From Alphaproteobacteria bacterium (lineage in GTDB: Bacteria; Pseudomonadota; Alphaproteobacteria; Reyranellales; Reyranellaceae): a stretch of DNA of 64,000 bases. The position numbers and the translations under genes were made by a program. Position 1 is the first letter of the stretch. Every line of letters starts with the position of its first letter. This document shows positions 8,987 to 17,144 of this stretch, in pieces. The notes below the pieces were generated by a model, which saw only the letters and a list, made by a program, of their open reading frames with translations, searched no databases and was not told the DNA's origin. The stretch covers positions 1 to 64,000 of the forward strand of contig JAFKFL010000029.1 of NCBI GenBank assembly GCA_017308235.1, given 5' to 3'.

Positions 8987-9451
8987 TCAGTGAAAGCGGG
9001 TATCGAATCTCGCTGCCAGGACCACGCGATGGCTGAGATGATCGAACGAAACGACTTTCAGATCGGCGTTTGCCACGTGCTGCAGGAGTGAAGGGCCGTT
9101 TTGGCAGACCGTGCACTCGATGACGATCTTGCCCCTGTTGCCCGTCCGCCGCCGGGCGGCGCGCAACGCATCGTCGAGCTCCGCGTCGCTTGCCACATCG
9201 ACGATCCACGCAAGATCGGCCGCTTCGCAGTCGGGAGCCGCCACGTCGGGGCGCAAGCTACGCACATGGGGACAACCGCAGCCCATCAACGCAAGGACAA
9301 ACGGGAGGGTGCGATGGCCGAGGACGGCCACGTGCGGCGCGATCGGAAGATGCGCCATGGCAATGACCTTGTCCGCTAAGAGGACGGCCGGCATGGGCAC
9401 GTGCGGGGACGGAGGGTTGGGTTCCTCAGGATTGGCGTCGAAAATTCGCAT
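8987..9451 (-). CDS. Hypothetical protein convergent with kdpE
   Basis: A 154-residue soluble protein. Visible features are a beta-strand/loop VAVLGHRTLPFVLALMGCGCPHVRSLRP, followed by DLAWIVDVASDAELDDALRAARRR and GKIVIEC, a pattern that resembles one half of a nucleotide- or SAM-binding Rossmann-like fold. I do not recognise a named family. Internal Met codons at residues 20 and 32 are alternative starts, and residues 32 onward (MAHLPIAPHVAV) hold the conserved-looking part. It ends seven bases beyond the kdpE stop, so the genes converge tail to tail. Confidence 0.5.
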   Translation of the reverse strand: MRIFDANPEEPNPPSPHVPMPAVLLADKVIAMAHLPIAPHVAVLGHRTLPFVLALMGCGCPHVRSLRPDVAAPDCEAADLAWIVDVASDAELDDALRAARRRTGNRGKIVIECTVCQNGPSLLQHVANADLKVVSFDHLSHRVVLAARFDTRFH

Positions 9452-9612
9452 CGATGGACCTCGTCAGCCCGATAGATAGCGATGCGGGGCGTATGAATTC
9501 GAGACCGGCACCAGTCGTGCGATATAGGCCCGCCATATGGAATCATCGGTTTTCGCGGGCTTACAGCGGGCGCAAGGGCGGGCTACGTTCGGCCTTTCAC
9601 CCGGAGGGCATG

Positions 9613-10008
9613 ATGGCCGAGAGCGAGCTCTACAAGAAAGGCACCGAGATCCGCCGCAAGCTGATAGGGGAGGCGGCGACCGAGAAGATGGCTCAGACCG
9701 TCTACGACGACCCGATCATGAAGAAGTTTGGCGATTACGCCCGCGAGGCGGTGTTCGGCATGCTGTGGACGCGGCCCGGCCTTGACCTCAAGACCAAGGC
9801 GCTGATCTGCGTCATCTCCGATACCGCCCAGGCGCGTTGGCCCGAGCTTGCCATCCACCTTCGCATGGCGCGCAACACCGGCTGGACCGAGGACGAATTG
9901 TCCGAGGCGCTGATGCATCTCTGCGGCTATATCGGCCTGCCGTCGGTGCGCGAAGCGCTGATCACGGCAAAGGAAGTCTTCCACGAGATGCGGAACGAGA
10001 AGAAGTAG
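9613..10008 (+). CDS. Carboxymuconolactone decarboxylase family protein
   Basis: 131 residues, typical for small CMD-fold proteins. The helical core FGMLWTRPGLDLKTKALICVISDTAQ and HLRMARNTGWTEDELSEALMHLCGYIGLP matches the family, in which members act as decarboxylases or AhpD-like peroxidase partners. The AhpD CxxC pair is absent, so a peroxidase role is unlikely. GGAGG lies five bases upstream of the chosen ATG (a tandem ATG at 9610 is too close to it). The stop is one base before the purC start, so the two are probably co-translated, though no shared pathway is obvious. Confidence 0.8.
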   Translation: MAESELYKKGTEIRRKLIGEAATEKMAQTVYDDPIMKKFGDYAREAVFGMLWTRPGLDLKTKALICVISDTAQARWPELAIHLRMARNTGWTEDELSEALMHLCGYIGLPSVREALITAKEVFHEMRNEKK

Positions 10009-10009
10009 C

Positions 10010-10927
10010 ATGGTTCTGATGACGACGAGCGATCTGCCGCTCAAGCGGATCGCCCGCGGCAAGGTGCGGGATGTCTACGAGGTCGATGCCGACCGGCTCC
10101 TGCTGGTGGCGACTGACCGGGTGAGCGCCTACGACGTGGTGATGGCCGAGCCGATCCCCATGAAGGGCGCGGTGCTCACGCAAGTGAGCGCCTGGTGGTT
10201 CCGCCAGCTCGGCGATCTCGTGAAACATCACATGATCGCCGCCGACGCGGACGAGATCATCGCCGCTGTGCCGGCCTTGAAAGGCCATCGCGCGGCGCTG
10301 GTCGGACGCGCCATGCTGTGCCGCCGCGGCACGGTGTTCCCGATCGAATGCGTGATCCGCGGCTATCTTTCCGGCTCGGCCTGGCGGGAATATGCCAAAT
10401 CAGGCACGCTTGCTGGCGAGACGCTGCCGGGCGGTCTCGAGGAAAGCAGTCGTCTCGATCCGCCGATCTTCAGCCCTGCCACCAAGGCCGAGAGCGGCCA
10501 CGACGAGAACATAACCATTGGCCGCATGCGCGAGGTTCTGGGATCGGACGTAACGTCGGAGCTCGAGCGGCTCACACGGCAGATCTACACCAAGGGCCGC
10601 GACGTGGCGGCCAGGCACGGCATCATCATCGCCGACACCAAGTTCGAGTTTGGCCACACGCGGGCCGGCGAGATCATCCTGATCGACGAGGTCATGACGC
10701 CCGACAGCTCGCGCTTCTGGCCGGCGGACGGCTATCAGCCCGGTCGGCCGCAGCCCAGCTTCGACAAGCAGCCGTTGCGTGACTGGCTGGACGTCGAACG
10801 TCACGCTGACCGGTGGAACGGAGACGCACCACCGCCCAGGCTGCCGGCCGAGGTCGTCGAGGCCACCAGCAAGCGCTATCTGGAAGCCTACCGCCGGCTG
10901 ACGGGTGCTGACCTCAGAGTGTCATGA
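10010..10927 (+). CDS. purC: Phosphoribosylaminoimidazole-succinocarboxamide synthase
   Basis: 305 residues, the longer form of SAICAR synthetase. It condenses CAIR with aspartate using ATP in purine synthesis. Recognisable blocks are ARGKVRDVYEVD at the N terminus, ATDRVSAYDVVM, CVIRGYLSGSAWREY, SGHDENIT and IIADTKFEFG, with LIDEVMTPDSSRFW near the C terminus. The start follows the upstream gene by one base; an ATG three codons in (10019) is an alternative. Its stop overlaps the convergent small secreted-protein gene by six bases. Confidence 0.95.
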   Translation: MVLMTTSDLPLKRIARGKVRDVYEVDADRLLLVATDRVSAYDVVMAEPIPMKGAVLTQVSAWWFRQLGDLVKHHMIAADADEIIAAVPALKGHRAALVGRAMLCRRGTVFPIECVIRGYLSGSAWREYAKSGTLAGETLPGGLEESSRLDPPIFSPATKAESGHDENITIGRMREVLGSDVTSELERLTRQIYTKGRDVAARHGIIIADTKFEFGHTRAGEIILIDEVMTPDSSRFWPADGYQPGRPQPSFDKQPLRDWLDVERHADRWNGDAPPPRLPAEVVEATSKRYLEAYRRLTGADLRVS

Positions 10928-11191
10928 ACGCTTGGGCAGGGCGAAGCCGTTCGCCCTGAGTTTGCGCTCCAGCACCGGAATACCGGCCGCCGTGTTGCCC
11001 TTGGCGCAATCGTTGATGGCAGTCTGCGTGTCGAGACTGGGGGCGCTGCGACCTTCACCGCTACTATCTGCAATGTAACGGCGCGCCAATGCCGACAGCT
11101 CCGCGCAATAGGCGGCATCGCTGGTTTGCGCCAACGCCGAGAGGGGCAGGGCCAGGATCAACGCTACAAGCTGAATACAGAATCTGTTCAT
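10922..11191 (-). CDS. Small secreted hypothetical protein
   Basis: 89 residues with a Sec signal peptide (MNRFCIQLVALILALPLSALAQ) and a short mature domain containing two Cys (AYCAEL, INDCAKG) that could form a disulfide. The ATG at 11189-11191 is chosen because GGAGAGAAG precedes it; the frame is open six codons further upstream. Its stop (TCA at 10922) overlaps the purC stop region by six bases, tail to tail. Mature part is helical and periplasmic. Family not recognised. Confidence 0.65.
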   Translation of the reverse strand: MNRFCIQLVALILALPLSALAQTSDAAYCAELSALARRYIADSSGEGRSAPSLDTQTAINDCAKGNTAAGIPVLERKLRANGFALPKRS

Positions 11192-11263
11192 CTCTTCTCT
11201 CCGGCGCACGAACGCCTCGACAAAGCTGATACCGGCATAGCACTTCCATTCCGGTGCGGGCGA

Positions 11264-12058
11264 TCAATCGCCGAGGGGTGTCAGGAAATTGTGAACGGGT
11301 GCGTTCAGCCAGACGCGCTTCTTGTCGAGGTAGCGGTATTTCGTGTGCCAGACCTCGCGCCGCCATTTGTCGTGCGAGGTGCTGCCCGGACGCGGAATCA
11401 CGTAGAGCGCCTCCTCGCGCGAATCGTTGCGTACCGGGCAGGCGACCCAGGCGGCGAGACTCATCCGAAGATCGTTCAGCCGGAACTCGAGCGTGTTGTC
11501 GTGCGAAAAGACCGGCATCATGCGGCCTTTCTTGGAGAGCTTCTGCACGTTGAGCAGCAGGGCGACGCGCAGGCCGAGCCGGGCATAGCTCGGGTTGTTC
11601 TCGATGCTGCTGCGATCCTCGTCCGACAGGAACGGCCGGTTCGGCCATTGCTCCCGCGACCTCCAGGGGTGGCTATGGAAGTCGCCGAGGAAAGTCAGGT
11701 TCGGCCAGTAGGTCGGCAGCGCCTTGTTGAGGGTCTCCAGCCCATGCGAGGGGATGACGGAGCTGTGGCTGCGTTCGGCGTTGGCATCGACGATGGCTAC
11801 GTCGACGTTGAAGCAGCGGCCCTTGCTGGCGGTCGTTGTCTCGTAGCCCCATAGCAGTCCGAAGGTCTCGCGTTGCCGCGTGAAGCGGCCGGCCTTGCCG
11901 GCGCGACCCGGAACCAGGAAGCTCTCGATGGTGGCGATGACCATGCTCTGGAAAGCCGCTTCGGAGACATTAACCAGGTAATCGAACTTTCCCGCGACCA
12001 TCGTCTTCTGCGTCCAAAACCGTAGGCCCAAAAATGGGGCCAAGAATAAGGACGCCAT
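11264..12058 (-). CDS. JAB/JAMM-type putative metallopeptidase
   Basis: 264 residues. The JAMM zinc-site elements are present: conserved Glu in ETFGLLWG (E64), His-x-His in GDFHSHP (H128, H130), then Ser145 and Asp148 in LSDED. The spacing between HSHP and SxxD is 13 residues, longer than the common seven. Such domains remove ubiquitin-like or other C-terminal tags or cleave isopeptide bonds. No E1, E2 or ubiquitin-like gene lies beside it, so the substrate is unknown. The start is uncertain: M20 (12001) leaves a complete domain and has a weak AGAAG upstream; the longest form adds a hydrophobic stretch. Confidence 0.7.
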   Translation of the reverse strand: MASLFLAPFLGLRFWTQKTMVAGKFDYLVNVSEAAFQSMVIATIESFLVPGRAGKAGRFTRQRETFGLLWGYETTTASKGRCFNVDVAIVDANAERSHSSVIPSHGLETLNKALPTYWPNLTFLGDFHSHPWRSREQWPNRPFLSDEDRSSIENNPSYARLGLRVALLLNVQKLSKKGRMMPVFSHDNTLEFRLNDLRMSLAAWVACPVRNDSREEALYVIPRPGSTSHDKWRREVWHTKYRYLDKKRVWLNAPVHNFLTPLGD

Positions 12059-12104
12059 TGTGACAGGGCCGAGGTGGCCACCCTATGCCGTTTGCACTCC
12101 CTAT

Positions 12105-14423
12105 TCAGAACCGGACTCGTCGCAGCCGGAGTGCATTGCCGATCACACTGACAGAACTCAGCGACATTGCCGCGGCGGCCAGGATCGGGCTCAGCAACAG
12201 ACCGAACAGCGGATAGAGCAAACCAGCCGCAATTGGCACGCCCGCCGCGTTGTAGATGAACGCAAACAGCAGGTTTTGCCGGATATTACGCATGGTTGCT
12301 TGGGACAACCCTCTCGCTCGGACGATACCGGAGAGCTCTCCCTTGGCGAGGGTAATACCCGCACTTTCAATGGCGATATCGGTGCCGCCACCCATGGCAA
12401 TGCCCACGTCTGCCGCGGCCAGCGCCGGCGCGTCGTTGATGCCGTCGCCGGCCATCGCCACGACACGGCCTTCGCCGCGCAGGCGCTGGACAATGCGCGC
12501 CTTGTCCTCCGGCAGCACCTCAGCCTCGATCTCTGTGAGACCCAGCGTACGCCCGACAGCTTCGGCGGTCCGGCGATTGTCGCCCGTCAGCATCACCAGC
12601 CGCAGGCCATCGGCGCGCAAAGCGCCCAGCGCCTCGGCGGCGGTTTCCTTGATCGGATCGCTGACCGCGATCGATCCGGCAAAGGCACCGTCCACACCCA
12701 GCAGCACAATGGTGGCTTCGGTCTGCGGGGCATCGATATCGGCGATGCCTTGTTCGGCGAGAAAGCGCGCATTGCCCAGCACCACGTGCTTGCCTTCGAT
12801 GGTGCCTGCGACGCCGCGGCCGGCCGGCGATTCGAAATTGGTGGTTGCAGCCAGGGCGATCTTCTTCGCCCGCGCTGCTTCGAGGATGGCGGTCGCAATC
12901 GGATGCTCGCTGCCCCGCTCGAGACTCGCGGCAAGCCGTAGCACCTCCGTTTCCGGTAAGGCCACGCCGGTGACAGCTGACACGGTCGGCCGGCCCACGG
13001 TCAGCGTGCCTGTCTTGTCGAACACCAGCGTGTCGACCTTCTCCAGTCGCTCCAGCGCTTCGGCATTGCGGATCAACACGCCCATCGACGCGCCACGACC
13101 GACACCGACCATGATCGACATCGGCGTGGCGAGGCCCAGCGCGCAAGGGCAGGCGATGATCAGCACCGATACGGCCGCGAGCAGGGCATGGCTGAGGGCG
13201 GGTGCAGGGCCCCAGATCGCCCAGGCCGCGGCTGTGATCGCGGCGATCGCGACCACGGCCGGCACGAACCAGCCAGCGACGACGTCGGCCAGGCGTTGGA
13301 TGGGCGCGCGGCTACGCTGTGCTTCGGCGACCAGCTTCACGATGCGCGCCAGCACGGTGTCGGCGCCGACATGCTCGGCTTTCATTGCGAAGGTACCGCT
13401 GCGATTAACGGTGCCACCGACGACTTTCGCTCCAGCTTCCTTCGTCACCGGCATTGGCTCGCCGGTGATGGTCGATTCGTCGACCGAGCCGCGCCCCTCC
13501 GTCACGGTGCCGTCGACCGGCACTTTCTCGCCCGGGCGAACCCGCAAGAGATCGCCGACGACGATTGCTTCGAGGGGCACCTCCTCGTCGCTCGTCGCGG
13601 TGATGCGCAAGGCCGTGCGTGGTGCGAGGCCCAGTAGCGCCTTGATCGCACCGGAGGTCGCATCCCGCGCGCGCAGCTCCAGCACCTGGCCGACCAGGAC
13701 CAGCACGACGATGACCGCGGCGGGCTCGAAATAGGTCGGCACTGAGCCGTCGGCCATGCGGAACGATGCGGGAAAGAGGCCGGGCGCCAGTGTGGCGACG
13801 AGGCTGTAGAGCCAGGCGGCGCCGGTGCCGAGGGCGATCAGGGTGAACATGTTGAGTGCGCGCCGGACGATCGACTGGGCGCCGCGAACGAAGAAAGGCC
13901 ATCCGGCCCACAGCACCACGGGCGTCGCGAGCACCAGCTCGATCCACGGCAACAGCCCGTGTGGCAGCAGTGTGTGCAAGTTGAAGAAATGACCGCCCAT
14001 GTCGAGTGCGACCACAGGTACGGTCAACGCGCCGCCGATCCACAGTCGGCGGGCCATGTCGATCAGCTCCTCATTCGGCCCCTGATCGAGCGTGATCTCC
14101 GCGGGTTCGAGCGCCATGCCGCAGATGGGACAACTGCCCGGTCCGACCTGGCGGACCTCGGGATGCATGGGACAAGTGAAGATCGTGCCCGGCGCGACGG
14201 GCAGTGGGGCGGGTTGCTCTTGTGGCTTCAGATAGCGCCTGGGCTCGGCGGTGAACTTTGCCAGGCACTTGGGATTGCAGAAGTAGTAGGTCTCGCCCTC
14301 ATGGACGGTGACGTTCTTGGCGCCGTTTATCTTCACTGTCATCCCGCACACGGGATCGATGGCGGTATCCGCCACGGCGGCGTGGTGATGGGGGTGATCG
14401 TCGTGGCTGCAGGTGTGATCCAT
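12105..14423 (-). CDS. copA: Copper-exporting P1B-type ATPase CopA
   Basis: 772 residues from the ATG at 14421-14423 (MDHTCSHDDHPHHH). In order: a His-rich N terminus, a YHS domain (DPVCGMTV with CNPKC), a heavy-metal-binding domain (CPMHPEV...CPICGMALEP), membrane helices, TGEP actuator motif, the Cu(I)-site Cys-Pro-Cys at 425-427, DKTGT with phospho-Asp 469, the SEHP motif, and GDGINDAPAL. It exports Cu(I) from the cytoplasm. It is transcribed away from csoR across a 38-base gap containing the CsoR operator. A frame extension to 14459 would swallow the operator and is not favoured. Confidence 0.95.
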   Translation of the reverse strand: MDHTCSHDDHPHHHAAVADTAIDPVCGMTVKINGAKNVTVHEGETYYFCNPKCLAKFTAEPRRYLKPQEQPAPLPVAPGTIFTCPMHPEVRQVGPGSCPICGMALEPAEITLDQGPNEELIDMARRLWIGGALTVPVVALDMGGHFFNLHTLLPHGLLPWIELVLATPVVLWAGWPFFVRGAQSIVRRALNMFTLIALGTGAAWLYSLVATLAPGLFPASFRMADGSVPTYFEPAAVIVVLVLVGQVLELRARDATSGAIKALLGLAPRTALRITATSDEEVPLEAIVVGDLLRVRPGEKVPVDGTVTEGRGSVDESTITGEPMPVTKEAGAKVVGGTVNRSGTFAMKAEHVGADTVLARIVKLVAEAQRSRAPIQRLADVVAGWFVPAVVAIAAITAAAWAIWGPAPALSHALLAAVSVLIIACPCALGLATPMSIMVGVGRGASMGVLIRNAEALERLEKVDTLVFDKTGTLTVGRPTVSAVTGVALPETEVLRLAASLERGSEHPIATAILEAARAKKIALAATTNFESPAGRGVAGTIEGKHVVLGNARFLAEQGIADIDAPQTEATIVLLGVDGAFAGSIAVSDPIKETAAEALGALRADGLRLVMLTGDNRRTAEAVGRTLGLTEIEAEVLPEDKARIVQRLRGEGRVVAMAGDGINDAPALAAADVGIAMGGGTDIAIESAGITLAKGELSGIVRARGLSQATMRNIRQNLLFAFIYNAAGVPIAAGLLYPLFGLLLSPILAAAAMSLSSVSVIGNALRLRRVRF

Positions 14424-14426
14424 GGC

Positions 14427-14455
14427 TTGCCATGTATACCCTACGGGGGTATAGT
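14427..14455 (+). promoter_or_regulatory. Candidate csoR promoter
   Basis: TTGCCA at 14427-14432 and TATAGT at 14450-14455 are separated by exactly 17 bases. Transcription would start at about 14461-14462, the A of the csoR ATG, giving a leaderless message. The CsoR operator fills the spacer and touches the -10 box, so bound CsoR should block polymerase. Confidence 0.5.
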
Positions 14456-14460
14456 TCAAG
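14433..14460 (-). promoter_or_regulatory. Candidate copA promoter
   Basis: On the minus strand CTTGAA (14460-14455) or TTGAAC (14459-14454) and TATACA (14438-14433) are 15-16 bases apart, slightly short. The predicted start near 14427-14428 leaves only four or five bases before the copA ATG, so this message would be nearly leaderless too. The operator occupies the spacer. Confidence 0.4.
14435..14453. promoter_or_regulatory. CsoR-type copper operator
   Basis: TATACCCTACGGGGGTATA is an inverted repeat with a G-tract centre and matches the known CsoR/RcnR-class operator pattern (ATACCC...GGGTAT). It lies between the divergent copA and csoR starts and is the obvious binding site for CsoR, released when Cu(I) binds the repressor. 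Confidence 0.85.
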
Positions 14461-14461
14461 C

Positions 14462-14734
14462 ATGGACGAACGGGTCAAGAAATCACAGCTCACGCGGCTT
14501 GGTCGCATCGAAGGCCAGGTACGTGGTGTTGCGCGCATGGTCGAGGAAGACCGCTACTGCATCGACGTCATCAACCAGGTGCGTGCGGTACGGGCGGCGC
14601 TCGACAAGGTCGAGCAGGAGATCCTGCACGACCATTTGCAGCATTGCGTGGCGCACGCCTTCCATGGCGGCTCCGAGCGCGACCGCCAGATCAAGATCGA
14701 CGAATTGATGGAAGTGCTGGACCGCCGGCGATAG
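14462..14734 (+). CDS. csoR: Copper-sensing repressor CsoR
   Basis: 90 residues, all-helical CsoR/RcnR (DUF156) fold. The Cu(I) ligand set Cys-His-Cys is present at C33, H58 and C62; the N-terminal His of the Ni/Co sensor RcnR is absent, so copper is the likely signal. It should repress copA and itself from the operator at 14435-14453. The ATG at 14462 is chosen because the consensus DUF156 sequence starts there and the upstream extension would run through the operator. Its stop directly abuts that of the convergent HxlR gene. Confidence 0.92.
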   Translation: MDERVKKSQLTRLGRIEGQVRGVARMVEEDRYCIDVINQVRAVRAALDKVEQEILHDHLQHCVAHAFHGGSERDRQIKIDELMEVLDRRR

Positions 14735-15106
14735 CTAGGCGAGCGCGGGCGCCGGGGTCGGTGCCGTGTCGCGCTCTTCGGCCCACTTCACGATCTCGAC
14801 GAAGATCGGACGCAGCCGCCGCGCTGCGGGCGTGATCTCGTACTCCACGCGTGGGGGCACCTCGGCGAAGATGGTCCGCTTGACCAATCCGTCCTTTTCG
14901 AGCGCACGCAATTGGGCGGTCAGCATGTGCTGGGTGATGCCAGGCAGGCCGCGTTTCAATTCGCCGAAACGATGGGTGCCCTGGTTCAGGAGCCACAGGA
15001 TTTCGAGCTTCCACCGTCCACTGATCATGCCGACGGCGCGGCGGAACTCGGTCTGGACCACTTTGGCGACTGCAGGGTCAGTGCGAACGGCATTGAAGTC
15101 GATCAT
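14735..15106 (-). CDS. HxlR-family winged-helix regulator
   Basis: 123 residues. The HxlR pattern is clear: MISGRWKLEILWLL, HRFGELKRGLPGITQHMLTAQLRALEKDGLVKR and PPRVEYEITPAARRLRP. These dimeric DNA-binding proteins usually control neighbouring genes in response to redox or electrophiles; this one lacks an obvious sensing Cys. It is divergent from the VOC protein gene, its likely target. A 15-base inverted repeat lies 25 bases upstream of its start. Confidence 0.88.
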   Translation of the reverse strand: MIDFNAVRTDPAVAKVVQTEFRRAVGMISGRWKLEILWLLNQGTHRFGELKRGLPGITQHMLTAQLRALEKDGLVKRTIFAEVPPRVEYEITPAARRLRPIFVEIVKWAEERDTAPTPAPALA

Positions 15107-15130
15107 CGGTTCCCGAGCTTACATCGATAT

Positions 15131-15145
15131 GGCACTAATAGTCCC
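15131..15145. promoter_or_regulatory. Inverted repeat, candidate HxlR operator
   Basis: GGCACTAATAGTCCC has seven-base arms (GGCACTA/TAGTCCC) matching at six of seven positions about a central A. It sits in the 105-base divergent region between the HxlR regulator and the VOC protein, the expected place for autoregulation. No other copy was noticed. Confidence 0.35.
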
Positions 15146-15211
15146 ACATAGCATACCAAGTCGCAAATTCAATATTGCTCAAAGCAACAATGGAGCAGCA
15201 AGGTCTGCTGT

Positions 15212-16093
15212 ATGAGAGTTCTGTCATTCACTGGCCGTGCTGGGCATTCCTTGTTGCTTGCGATGGCCTTGGCTGTCTGGTCGGGGCGACCCTCGCTGTC
15301 GCAGGAGGTCACGCGTGGCCTCGACCACATTCCGGTGGCGGTAAAGAACCTCGAGCGCTCGAAGGCCGACTTCGAAGCATTAGGATTCGTCCTGAAACCG
15401 GGCCGTCCGCACGCCAACGGACTGCGCAATCAACACGTCAAGTTCCGTGACGGAACAGAGATTGAGCTCATCACGGCATCCGCCGCGACCGACGCGCTCA
15501 CGGAAGAATATGTCGACTGGATCAAGGACGGAGACGGGCCGATCTTCCTCGGTCTTTACGCCCCCGATCTTGACGCAATGGGGTCTCGACTTTTGCGGTT
15601 GGGCTACGTGCCGGATCGCAAAGGGGATTTCATCTCCTTTCCGAAATCGAGTGCCCTCCACCATTTCTTTTTCGCCAGGCGTCAGCATTCCCCCACGGAT
15701 CGGCCCGACCACTTTGCCCATCGCAACACGGCTTTCACCCTCTATGGCGCTTGGCTGGCGGACGCGTCAGCGGAGCAATATCTGGACGCGTTGCCTGCCG
15801 GTGCTCCCGCGGAAAGGTTAGCGTGTGCGCCATTCGGCGTTGCTTCGAAAGTGCTGGGGTTGCCTGAAGGGGAAATCGTGTTTCTGCCTACAAGCGCCCG
15901 ATCAATACCCAGTCGATCGATCGTTGCGGCAACTGTCGCGGTCCAAAACCTTGACGCGACGCAGCGCGTGCTGAACGAGAACCATGTTCCCTTCCGTCAA
16001 ATGACCGGTTGCGCGCGCCGTAGTCTATGGGTTGAACCTGCCCAAGCTCATGGGCTCTGGCTCGAATTCCTCGAGCGCGCCGATACGCAATGA
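15212..16093 (+). CDS. Exported VOC/glyoxalase-like domain protein
   Basis: 293 residues. An N-terminal signal-like segment (residues 10-30, ending SLSQEV) precedes GLDHIPVAVKNLERSKADFEALGF, the first beta-alpha-beta module of the vicinal-oxygen-chelate fold; a second module begins near SIVAATVAVQNLDATQRVL and ends GLWLEFLE. VOC proteins bind a divalent metal through His/Glu and include dioxygenases, isomerases and resistance proteins; the substrate cannot be deduced. Divergent from the HxlR regulator, which may control it. Confidence 0.72.
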   Translation: MRVLSFTGRAGHSLLLAMALAVWSGRPSLSQEVTRGLDHIPVAVKNLERSKADFEALGFVLKPGRPHANGLRNQHVKFRDGTEIELITASAATDALTEEYVDWIKDGDGPIFLGLYAPDLDAMGSRLLRLGYVPDRKGDFISFPKSSALHHFFFARRQHSPTDRPDHFAHRNTAFTLYGAWLADASAEQYLDALPAGAPAERLACAPFGVASKVLGLPEGEIVFLPTSARSIPSRSIVAATVAVQNLDATQRVLNENHVPFRQMTGCARRSLWVEPAQAHGLWLEFLERADTQ

Positions 16094-16103
16094 GTCTGAT
16101 CTT

Positions 16104-17078
16104 CTACTGCGGCTCGATCCGCGCGATCTTCACGTACTCGCCCCATTTGGCGCGTTCGGCGCGGTCTTGGGCGGTGCATTGCTCGAGGTCGAGCTTGTGC
16201 GATGTGAGCGCGAACTCCTCGGTCAGGCGCTTGTGGATCTCGGGCGAGAAGACGGCTTCGTTGATCATCTCGTTCAGCCTCTGCTTGATCTCGTCAGGCA
16301 CGGCTTTGGGAACGGCGATGGCAAGAAAACCGGTTGTCGAGAAACCTTGGAAGCTTTCGGCAAGGGCCGGTACGTCGGGATAGAGCGGGCTACGCTCCGC
16401 CAGCGATATGGCCAATGGCCGTGCCTTGTTGGCGACGACCTGGCCACGTGCCGCCGTGAGATCGACGCACATGAACTGGATGGCGCCGGCATAGAGGTCG
16501 CTCCAAGCGTTGCCGATCGCCTTGTAGCCCACCCCCTGCCATTCGACGCCGGCCTTCTTGCCGAGCACCTCCGATGGGACCTGCGAGCTTGCATTGAAGT
16601 AGCCAAAGTTGAGCTTGCCGGGGCGAGCCTTGGCGTCGGCGATCAACTCGGCCAGCGTCTTGTAAGGGCTGTCGGACGGCACGACGAGGAACACGCCGCT
16701 TTCACCGATCAGACCGACGACCTGGAAGTCCTTGTCCGGATCGTAGCCTGGGTCCTTGTACATATGGATGTTGGCGGCATTGGTCGAAGTGGTAGCCAGC
16801 ATCAGGGTATAGCCGTCGGGCGCGGACGATTTCACCGCGAGTGCTCCCACGATGCCATTCGCGCCGGGCTTGTTATCGATGACGAACGGCTGGCCGCTCT
16901 TCTCTTCGATGTACTTGCCGACCAGACGCGCCGTGATATCGCCCGAGCCGCCGGGCGCGAACGGCACGATGATATGGACGGGTTTGGAGGGCCAGGCTTC
17001 GGCGCGAGCGGGAAGGGCGGCGAAAAGCGGGAGCGCGAGGACGGAGCGTCGACGGAGCGTTATGCGAAACGAGTTCAT
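16104..17078 (-). CDS. Bug/TctC-family tripartite transporter solute-binding protein
   Basis: 324 residues from the ATG at 17076-17078 (a TTG three codons upstream is in frame). Signal peptide with RRRSVLALPLFAALPARAEA, then the Bug signature WPSKPVHIIVPFAPGGSGDITARLVG, VIDNKPGANG and GYTLMLATTSTNA. Bug proteins are periplasmic binders of carboxylates and similar small acids. No TctA/TctB membrane genes lie nearby, which is common for these expanded orphan families. Divergent from the CoA-transferase gene, so its ligand may be an acid handled by that enzyme. Confidence 0.88.
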   Translation of the reverse strand: MNSFRITLRRRSVLALPLFAALPARAEAWPSKPVHIIVPFAPGGSGDITARLVGKYIEEKSGQPFVIDNKPGANGIVGALAVKSSAPDGYTLMLATTSTNAANIHMYKDPGYDPDKDFQVVGLIGESGVFLVVPSDSPYKTLAELIADAKARPGKLNFGYFNASSQVPSEVLGKKAGVEWQGVGYKAIGNAWSDLYAGAIQFMCVDLTAARGQVVANKARPLAISLAERSPLYPDVPALAESFQGFSTTGFLAIAVPKAVPDEIKQRLNEMINEAVFSPEIHKRLTEEFALTSHKLDLEQCTAQDRAERAKWGEYVKIARIEPQ

Positions 17079-17144
17079 GATGCCCAAGCATAATGAAATG
17101 GCCGCTCATGGACAGCCGCGTGTGCGTCGCCGTATTTTCCCGGC

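Noticed and set aside
14424..14459. Longer copA start at 14459
   Set aside because: It would translate the CsoR operator and both promoters; the His-rich MDHTCSHDD start at 14423 is the natural one.
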